21,943 bases of DNA, from positions 1 through 21,943 of the IMG/VR virus record IMGVR_UViG_3300037847_004011; one strand, given 5' to 3'. Under the pieces are notes generated by a model. The model was not told the origin of the DNA. It saw only the letters and a program-made list of their open reading frames with translations, and made no database searches. Numbering within the stretch: position 1 is the stretch's first letter; each line of letters opens with the position of its first letter. This document shows, piece by piece, positions 1 through 4,557 of the stretch. Source of the stretch: a virus. Made by a program: the position numbers and the translations under genes.

Positions 1-863
1 ATATAGGCAACAGCTCTGGTAACACTAGGATGACATTGCTTGCGGATGGTAAATTAGGAGTCAATACTACATCTCCACTTGGAACGGTACATATTTTCAC
101 AGCAGATGCTGGTGCAGCTATAGCTACAAATACAAGTCACGATGATCTAATAATAGAGAATGGTGGGAATTGTGGTATTCAATTATCTGGCCCTGCAAGC
201 AGTTATCAATACTTAGCTTTTGGTGATACAGCTTCAGCTAACCAAGGTTATGTAAGATATTATCATACAGATAATAGAATGGATCTACGTGCAGGAGGCA
301 CGGATACTTTAAGTCTTGTTGGAGGTAAAGTAGGAATAAGAACTACAAGCCCAACTGAGGTCTTAGACGTTGTCGGTTTAATTAAGTTTGGTAACACAAG
401 GTCTGATAACACTCAAAAGATAGCAAGGCTTCTTGTACCTGAATATAATAATTCGCATGGGTCTTTCCTTGCATTCATGGGTACAGCTAACCAAACTAGT
501 AATGCTGTTAGTTATGGGGGAGGTACTTCATCAGCAGACGCAGCTACACTTTTATTGTTCTACACTGCATCTGCCGTTAATACCACTGTTGGTACAGAAA
601 GAATGCGTATCACTTCTGATGGCAAGGTAGGTATTGGAACTCAATCTCCACAACAAGAGTTGGATGTCGATGGGGTTATTAAACAAAAGGTATATACAGT
701 CAGCAACCTACCATCAGCAAGTAGCTCAACTATAGGAGCTAGAGCGTTTGTAAGTGATTCATATTACCCATTTAGCTCTAGTTATCTAGGATCTCAGATT
801 TCAGGTGGGGGTAGTAATTTTAGTCCTGTTTACTCTGATGGTAGTTATTGGTATATGGGGTAA
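1..863 (+). CDS. Tail fibre / receptor-binding protein, C-terminal part (5' truncated)
   Basis: The reading frame is already open at position 3, so the gene starts before the window; the ATG at 30 lies inside the first visible repeat and is not the true start. Three copies of a fibre repeat ending in a DGK-(L/V)-G-(V/I)-x-T-x-SP type motif are seen (near positions 48-81, 324-354 and 618-651). The last two are followed by an 'E-(V/L)-D-V-x-G-x-I-K' segment, typical of trimeric phage tail fibres and tailspike-chaperone proteins. The last ~60 residues, with 'GARAFVSD' and 'GGGSNFSPVYSDG', look like the small C-terminal cap often found at the end of marine phage fibres. The protein is probably part of the virion adsorption apparatus; receptor unknown. 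The family assignment is from repeat pattern only. Confidence 0.85.
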   Translation, partial: IGNSSGNTRMTLLADGKLGVNTTSPLGTVHIFTADAGAAIATNTSHDDLIIENGGNCGIQLSGPASSYQYLAFGDTASANQGYVRYYHTDNRMDLRAGGTDTLSLVGGKVGIRTTSPTEVLDVVGLIKFGNTRSDNTQKIARLLVPEYNNSHGSFLAFMGTANQTSNAVSYGGGTSSADAATLLLFYTASAVNTTVGTERMRITSDGKVGIGTQSPQQELDVDGVIKQKVYTVSNLPSASSSTIGARAFVSDSYYPFSSSYLGSQISGGGSNFSPVYSDGSYWYMG

Positions 864-908
864 TAAAATACTTGAATCTACGTATTTACTGCATATCCTA
901 ACTATATT

Positions 909-1112
909 ATGGAAGAAGTTACACTTAAACTTAATAAGGATCTAATCCAAGTAAACATCCAAGCTATCGACATTGCTGTTAAAGCTGTCGGCTTGAACGG
1001 TGCTGAAGCTCTAGTAGTTCTAGCCAAAACAATATCTGAGCAAACAGGCGAGACTGTTGCTCCTCCAGAGCAGCCCGAAGCTGAAGAGGCTCAAGTAGAA
1101 GTAGTTGAGTAA
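909..1112 (+). CDS. Small acidic hypothetical protein downstream of the tail fibre
   Basis: A 67-residue protein. Residues 1-45 are predicted mainly helical and amphipathic ('IQAIDIAVKAVGLNGAEALVV'); the last ~20 are Glu/Pro-rich and probably disordered. There is no signal peptide or membrane segment. No clear Shine-Dalgarno sequence precedes the ATG. The stop overlaps the next start by one base (TAATG), so the two are probably translationally coupled. Small proteins of this kind often follow fibre genes in marine phages, but no function is known to me. It could be a fibre accessory or chaperone; this is inference from position. Confidence 0.7.
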   Translation: MEEVTLKLNKDLIQVNIQAIDIAVKAVGLNGAEALVVLAKTISEQTGETVAPPEQPEAEEAQVEVVE

Positions 1113-1723
1113 TGCGTTTTTACGTAGAAATAGAAGATGAGAATCATCTTGCTGGCATCACAAAAGCCAGAGAAGCGTACAACGCCTCACTACCTTGGAT
1201 AGATAATCCTGATTATGTAGAGCCTTATCTCCTAAAGGAGATGGTTAATCCTGATTATGAGGAGCCTATAGGTGATCCACTTATAGAAAATCCTGATTAT
1301 GAACCAGCAACTGAAGAGTTTGGAGAACCTTTAATTCCCAACCCTGATTTCGTAAAGGGGTCAGAAGCAGTTGGGGAACCGCAGATTCCAAACCCTGATT
1401 ACGATGAAGAGGACGAAGAGTCTGAGGAGTTTATAGACAACCCTGACTACGTTCCAGCAGTCGAGGAACAAGGGCCAGCAGTTATTGACAACCCTGATTA
1501 TAGAGAAGCTAAAGAAGCTGTAGGGGAGCCACTGATTGAAAATCCTGACTATGTTCCTGCTGTTGGAGAGCCTACAATACCTAATCCAGACTACACAGAA
1601 GGTACTCCAGATCTTCCACAAACCATTCCACAGGAAGGCTTTACAGAAGATAAAGACTACATGAAGTGGGTGATCGAAAAGGCTGCTGAGTCCTATGCCA
1701 AGGAGTTTGGTATTATTGATTAA
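1112..1723 (+). CDS. NPDY-repeat protein (acidic, nine tandem repeats)
   Basis: This 203-residue, strongly acidic protein has three parts. Residues 1-29 form an N-terminal segment ('YVEIEDENHLAGITKAREAY'). Residues 30-161 hold nine repeats centred on NPDY (one is NPDF), with the Asn at residues 32, 46, 60, 77, 94, 110, 127, 144 and 158, a spacing of 14-17. Residues ~176-203 form a C-terminal segment ('YMKWVIEKAAESYAKEFG'). Between NPDY cores the linkers are rich in Glu, Pro, Ala and Gly ('VPAVGEPTIP'). The N- and C-terminal segments together resemble a short (~60-70 aa) phage protein from memory, into which the repeats appear inserted. It has no signal peptide or TM helix. Its start overlaps the preceding stop by one base. 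Function is unknown; a fibre- or host-interaction role is speculation from position. Confidence 0.75.
   Translation: MRFYVEIEDENHLAGITKAREAYNASLPWIDNPDYVEPYLLKEMVNPDYEEPIGDPLIENPDYEPATEEFGEPLIPNPDFVKGSEAVGEPQIPNPDYDEEDEESEEFIDNPDYVPAVEEQGPAVIDNPDYREAKEAVGEPLIENPDYVPAVGEPTIPNPDYTEGTPDLPQTIPQEGFTEDKDYMKWVIEKAAESYAKEFGIID
1199..1594 (+). repeat. Nine diverged coding repeats of the NPDY unit
   Basis: Units of 42-51 bp each carry an Asn-Pro-Asp-Tyr core. Core codons vary synonymously between copies (AAT/AAC, CCT/CCA, GAT/GAC, TAT/TAC), so the repeats are conserved at protein level while the DNA has drifted. They are not a recent slippage array. Confidence 0.85.
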
Positions 1724-1744
1724 TTGTGGTATATTGCTCGCTAC

Positions 1745-1918
1745 ATGAGCAATAGCGAAATATTAGCTAAAGGCGTTACAGGGGTTACAGGCTCTATCGT
1801 AGCGGTTACTATACCGTATGCGGAAGTTATTCAATGGGGCATCCAAGTTGTTGGAGGACTCTTAGGTATCACTGTAGCTATAATTACTTTATACAATTTA
1901 ATTAAGAAAAAGAAATGA
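1745..1918 (+). CDS. Small membrane protein, holin candidate
   Basis: A 57-residue protein with two hydrophobic stretches: roughly residues 10-24 ('VTGVTGSIVAVTIPY') and 28-50 ('VIQWGIQVVGGLLGITVAIITLY'), ending in a basic tail NLIKKKK. Small size, two candidate membrane segments, a charged C-terminus and position just before the spanins and endolysin all fit a class II-type holin, which would form the inner-membrane lesion that triggers lysis. A TTG at 1724 is in frame, but the ATG at 1745 gives the natural N-terminus. Its stop overlaps the next start (ATGA). Which of the two adjacent membrane proteins is the holin and which an antiholin cannot be told from sequence. Confidence 0.65.
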   Translation: MSNSEILAKGVTGVTGSIVAVTIPYAEVIQWGIQVVGGLLGITVAIITLYNLIKKKK

Positions 1919-2079
1919 ACAAAGAATCAATATTAGGTATTATCCGTCACATGTTAACTTTCGGTGGTGGTTTTATGACACAAAATGGTATGGCTACCGA
2001 CGATCAAGTAACCACTGCTGTATCTGCTGCGGTTACTTTAATTGGTGTTATTTGGTCAATACTGTCTAAAAAGAAGTGA
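1915..2079 (+). CDS. Small membrane protein, Pam3-gp28-like holin candidate
   Basis: A 54-residue protein that starts on the ATGA overlap at 1915. It has the pattern 'SILGIIRHMLTFGGGF' at the N-terminus, a short polar loop ('TDDQVTTAVSA'), one hydrophobic helix (about residues 36-50, 'SAAVTLIGVIWSIL') and a basic end SKKK. This layout (I-x-R-H-x-L-T-x-G-G-G-F, then a V-x-L-I-G-V-x-W-S helix) matches my recollection of the Pam3-gp28-type putative phage holins. It overlaps the i-spanin start by four bases (GTGA). It likely acts in the inner membrane as holin, antiholin or pinholin together with its upstream neighbour. Family name is by recall, not by search. Confidence 0.65.
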   Translation: MNKESILGIIRHMLTFGGGFMTQNGMATDDQVTTAVSAAVTLIGVIWSILSKKK

Positions 2080-2270
2080 GGCATTTTTTCCGCATAATTG
2101 TATTAGCGTTAGAAGCTTACGTAAACTATACTAAAGGTAAGCAACGCAGATATATTTATGAACTGGAAGATAAAATTGATAAGCTTGCTGCTGATGGTAG
2201 TCCTTCTGCCAAGCTGCAAATTGAGAGACTTAGTGGGCGACTCAAGCTTGAACGAAAGCGCAATATATGA
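2076..2270 (+). CDS. Putative inner-membrane spanin (Rz-like)
   Basis: A 64-residue protein starting at a GTG that overlaps the holin stop (GTGA). A short hydrophobic N-terminal stretch (residues 3-15, 'HFFRIIVLALEAY') is followed by a highly charged helical or coiled-coil region (about residues 23-62) broken at 'DGSPS'. An inner-membrane spanin has this plan: one N-terminal TM helix and a periplasmic coiled coil that meets the outer-membrane spanin. The membrane segment is weak and the protein short, so the assignment rests mostly on the lipoprotein nested in the +1-shifted frame from 2158, the classic Rz/Rz1 arrangement. No Shine-Dalgarno sequence is needed if it is coupled to the upstream gene. 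Confidence 0.55.
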   Translation: MRHFFRIIVLALEAYVNYTKGKQRRYIYELEDKIDKLAADGSPSAKLQIERLSGRLKLERKRNI

Positions 2271-2427
2271 TCCCCCCACAATTACCCTTATAAAAGGGTA
2301 TGATTACCCCTTTAAAGAAGGCAATCTCATGGGGCGTGGGCAGAAGTTTCACAGTGATTATTCCTACAGGCGTGCTATAATAGTAGGAGATGATAGCAAT
2401 ATGCGTGGGACACAGCCGACCAAATGA
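2158..2427 (+). CDS. Putative outer-membrane spanin lipoprotein (Rz1-like), nested start
   Basis: An 89-residue protein that begins inside the i-spanin gene in another frame and continues 157 bp past its stop. Residues 1-19 form a lipoprotein signal peptide: basic start (NWKIK), hydrophobic core (LISLLLMVVL), lipobox-like LPSC with the lipidated Cys at residue 20. The -2 Pro is unusual but tolerated. The mature part is ~70 residues with 'DPPTITLIKGYDYPFKEG' and 'KFHSDYSYRRAIIVG'. An outer-membrane spanin is a small lipoprotein that bridges the periplasm with the i-spanin and fuses the membranes in the last step of lysis, so the host should be Gram-negative. The gene's 3' end overlaps the endolysin start by 38 bp. 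Confidence 0.75.
   Translation: MNWKIKLISLLLMVVLLPSCKLRDLVGDSSLNESAIYDPPTITLIKGYDYPFKEGNLMGRGQKFHSDYSYRRAIIVGDDSNMRGTQPTK
2283..2312 (+). other. Alternative hairpin arms within the spanin gene
   Basis: Three arms occur in a row: TACCCTT (2283-2289), AAGGGTA (2294-2300) and TACCCCTT (2305-2312). The middle arm pairs perfectly with the first over a 4-nt loop, or with the third with one bulge. It lies just after the i-spanin stop. Because this is also coding sequence, the pairing may be chance. Confidence 0.3.
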
Positions 2428-2944
2428 TTCAGGAGCAGCTTCTGTAACTGGAGTCACTGAATGGGATTACAATTCGGAGCTTGCCGAGATGATTGGCAAG
2501 GAACTAAAACAACCGTATAAGATTTACCACACCTATAAAGGTGGGAGTTATGTCACTGCTATGCGGTGGTTGGCTAGGAAGCTAGATGAAGATCGTGTAG
2601 ATACAGCCGTTGAATTACACTTCAACGCAGCAACACCATCAGCGACAGGACATGAATGGTTACACTGGCATACGTCTGAAAAAGGAAGATTACTTGCACG
2701 TACACTAAGAGATTCTTTTGAAGACTCCTTCCCATTATTTAGGAGCAGGGGGATTAAACCACGTAAAAAAGGAAGTAGAGGAGCTTACTTTTTAAGGGCT
2801 ACCTCAATGCCAGCTTGTATCGCAGAACCCTTTTTTGGGACTAATAAAGAAGATTGGGATCTAGCTGTAAACCATAAACAAGGGATGGCTTCTGCTATAG
2901 CAGGGGGTATTACACTATATTCAGAGCTTGTGGAAAGGTGGTAA
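2390..2944 (+). CDS. N-acetylmuramoyl-L-alanine amidase endolysin (Amidase_3 type)
   Basis: A 184-residue enzyme that would cleave the MurNAc-L-Ala bond of peptidoglycan at lysis. Amidase_3 features are visible in order: 'CVGHSRPNDSGA' (zinc His8), Glu near 'TEWDYNSELA' (second ligand), 'ELHFNAA' (third ligand His) and 'CIAEPFFG' near residues 143-150 (catalytic Glu). There is no signal peptide, so export needs the holin upstream. The length matches single-domain amidase endolysins. The ATG at 2390 is the first possible start after an in-frame stop at 2384; an AGGAG lies directly against it with no spacer, so initiation may be coupled to the overlapping spanin gene. Confidence 0.85.
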   Translation: MIAICVGHSRPNDSGAASVTGVTEWDYNSELAEMIGKELKQPYKIYHTYKGGSYVTAMRWLARKLDEDRVDTAVELHFNAATPSATGHEWLHWHTSEKGRLLARTLRDSFEDSFPLFRSRGIKPRKKGSRGAYFLRATSMPACIAEPFFGTNKEDWDLAVNHKQGMASAIAGGITLYSELVERW

Positions 2945-2945
2945 T

Positions 2946-3248
2946 GTGGAACTCCCAAAGACAGTTTCTATTGCTGGCAGACGAGTAAAGCTTGCCTTAG
3001 TTCCCTTTAATGGGGACAGTCCTGACTACGGATTATATCTACACGACAAGAAAACTATTGAGATAAATAATACGCTAAAAGGTAAAGCCCTTATACACAC
3101 AATAAGGCATGAGATGATGGAGGCTAGTTTATTACTGAGCGGTGTAGGGTGGTTAGAGAATTATGATCAAGAGGCGATTGTCCGTTGCATGGAGGAGATA
3201 TTCTTCCCTGCATGGGAAAATTTTTTAAAAAAATATAACAATGAGTGA
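2946..3248 (+). CDS. Small zincin-like protein with HExxE motif
   Basis: A 100-residue protein. The GTG at 2946 is preferred because AGGTGG sits at a good distance; a TTG at 2928 is also in frame. The core is 'LIHTIRHEMMEASLLLSG', where R-H-E-M-M-E gives HExxE on a helix, followed by an aspartate/glutamate-rich helix ('YDQEAIVRCMEEIFF') and an aromatic tail. Small phage proteins with HExxH or HExxE plus a downstream helix are commonly grouped with metallopeptidase-like zincins. Here the third metal ligand would be Glu, so activity is uncertain. It sits between two lysins and overlaps the lysozyme gene by 8 bp, which suggests co-expression at lysis. Metallopeptidase activity is inference. Confidence 0.6.
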   Translation: MELPKTVSIAGRRVKLALVPFNGDSPDYGLYLHDKKTIEINNTLKGKALIHTIRHEMMEASLLLSGVGWLENYDQEAIVRCMEEIFFPAWENFLKKYNNE

Positions 3249-3780
3249 ACAAAACAAACAACCTGATTATTATTCATATATAAAGGCTAATGAAGGTCTT
3301 AGATTAAAGAAGTACTTAGATTCAAAAAACAAGCCAACTATTGGTGTTGGGCATTTGATAAAAAAAGGAGAGAACCTAAATGAAATAACAGAGGATAAAG
3401 CAAAAGAACTTTTCGATGGGGATGTCCAAGAAAAAATAAATTATGTTAGGAAAGATATAGACAAGGATTTAGGTAAGGGAACTTTTGATGCTTATCCTAA
3501 TGACGTTAAGATATCGTTAGTAGATTTAGATTTTAGAGGTGATTACAGGCAATCACCAAAAGCTATAGGCTTATTTAAGAAAGGTAAGTATTATGCTGCT
3601 GCTAAAGAACTTCTTAACAACGATGATTATCGACAGTCTCAAAAAGAAGGTACTGGAATTGCACCAAGAATGGAGCGGAATGCTCAATCTTGGGTCGATT
3701 TAGGGAATGCTAAATCCCTAAATACAAGCTTCAAAGAAGCTGTTGAAGAGAGGATTAAACTTCTCAATGAGAAAAAATAA
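3241..3780 (+). CDS. GH24 (T4-type) lysozyme
   Basis: A 179-residue muramidase predicted to cut the glycosidic bonds of peptidoglycan. The GH24 signature is clear: catalytic Glu in 'YIKANEGLRLKKYLD' (about residue 18), Asp in 'YLDS' (about 27) and Thr in 'KPTIGVGH' (about 33-40). The C-terminal part has the usual 'FKKGKYYAAAKELL' helix and 'GTGIAPRMERNAQSW' motif near residues 138-152. No signal peptide or anchor is seen, so it is cytosolic until the holin opens, or it is virion-borne. It is the second lysin in the cassette, with a different bond specificity from the amidase upstream. Its 3' end overlaps the nuclease gene by 14 bp. Confidence 0.9.
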   Translation: MSEQNKQPDYYSYIKANEGLRLKKYLDSKNKPTIGVGHLIKKGENLNEITEDKAKELFDGDVQEKINYVRKDIDKDLGKGTFDAYPNDVKISLVDLDFRGDYRQSPKAIGLFKKGKYYAAAKELLNNDDYRQSQKEGTGIAPRMERNAQSWVDLGNAKSLNTSFKEAVEERIKLLNEKK

Positions 3781-4297
3781 AAAAGGTTTTACGGTTGAGG
3801 GTGACTTTGTTGTCTATAAACCTTCGAGCGAAGACTTAGTCCTTGCTCATAAACGCTCTTGTAAATTGGGAGTGTTGCCTAACTCATTTACTCAGGGTTT
3901 AGGGCGCATGGCAGGATACTTAGGAGAGATAGCAGTACAAAACTATTTGAAGAGGAGCAAGTATGTAGGTGACTCTGTGTACACACATGATATTGAGTAC
4001 AAGAAAAGAAAGATAGAAGTTAAATCAAAATCTTGTGCTACTCCTCCAAAGTCTCATTACTCTGCTTCTGTTAATTGCAAGAAGCAGTTCATGCCAGACA
4101 ACGATGTTTATTTTTTCACTAGAGTACGTAAGGACTTTATGATTGTTTGGATTGTAGGTTGGTTACCTACTACAAAACTATTGAAGGAAGCTGAGTATAA
4201 AAACAGAGGTGATAAAGATACTGATGGTTTTGTGTACAAAACCTCTGGGCTACATATTGATATAGGCGATCTAAAGTCACCTACGTTGTTTCAATAA
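3767..4297 (+). CDS. Putative PD-(D/E)XK-fold endonuclease
   Basis: A 176-residue protein from the ATG at 3767; an in-frame TTG at 3743 would add 8 residues deeper inside the lysozyme gene. Nuclease-like residues are in the expected order: 'GYLGEIAVQNYL' (Glu on helix 1), 'HDIEYKKRKIEVKSKS' (Asp, then E-V-K as the E-x-K catalytic pair), then a Lys/Gln-bearing strand-helix part and a hydrophobic beta segment ('DFMIVWIVGWLP'). This is the order of a small PD-(D/E)XK restriction-like fold. It could degrade host DNA or process phage DNA. It is the last gene of the rightward unit and its stop overlaps that of the convergent leftward operon by 7 bp. Substrate is unknown. Confidence 0.6.
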   Translation: MRKNKKGFTVEGDFVVYKPSSEDLVLAHKRSCKLGVLPNSFTQGLGRMAGYLGEIAVQNYLKRSKYVGDSVYTHDIEYKKRKIEVKSKSCATPPKSHYSASVNCKKQFMPDNDVYFFTRVRKDFMIVWIVGWLPTTKLLKEAEYKNRGDKDTDGFVYKTSGLHIDIGDLKSPTLFQ

Positions 4298-4557
4298 GTT
4301 TCTTCAGGTGTAGATATAAAGATAGGATACCCTTCCCCTCTTGTACCTGCTACATTTATCCAAAAGTAATCTTCAGCTTCGTCGGGTTTCATTTCTTTGG
4401 ACAGTATTTCGATACATTTTTCTATAGAGTATACAGCTCTCGTAGGGTCTTCATCTAGTGCAACCCCAATAAAAGCGTCATCAAGACCATCAGGAACTAT
4501 AACAGATTCACTCGGCACTACCGTCTCACAGAATTCGTTTATTTCATCTCTAGTCAT
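4291..4557 (-). CDS. Small conserved phage protein, paralogue A of a pair
   Basis: An 88-residue acidic protein. The ATG at 4557 is chosen; a GTG at 4566 is also in frame. Core residues 'DGLDDAFIGVALDEDPTRAVYSIEKCIEIL' followed by 'EAEDYFWINVAGTRGEGYPIFI' match a widespread, unnamed phage protein family: 'G-(L/F)-(D/E)-D-A-(F/Y)-I-G', an 'A-V-Y-S' strand, a helix with I-x-I-L, then an 'A-x-x-Y-F' helix and a Gly-Pro-Phe ending. The gene at 12682-12954 is a second copy. No function is known for the family as far as I recall. It is the last gene of the leftward operon, overlaps the primase-helicase by 8 bp, and converges on the nuclease gene. Confidence 0.7.
   Translation of the reverse strand: MTRDEINEFCETVVPSESVIVPDGLDDAFIGVALDEDPTRAVYSIEKCIEILSKEMKPDEAEDYFWINVAGTRGEGYPIFISTPEETY

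Noticed and set aside
433-630. A 65-codon plus-strand open frame
   Set aside because: Lies wholly inside the tail-fibre gene in another frame and lacks phage protein features.
690-863. Possible diversity-generating retroelement variable region at the fibre C-terminus
   Set aside because: No template repeat and no reverse transcriptase gene are in the window, and the C-terminus looks like an ordinary fibre cap.
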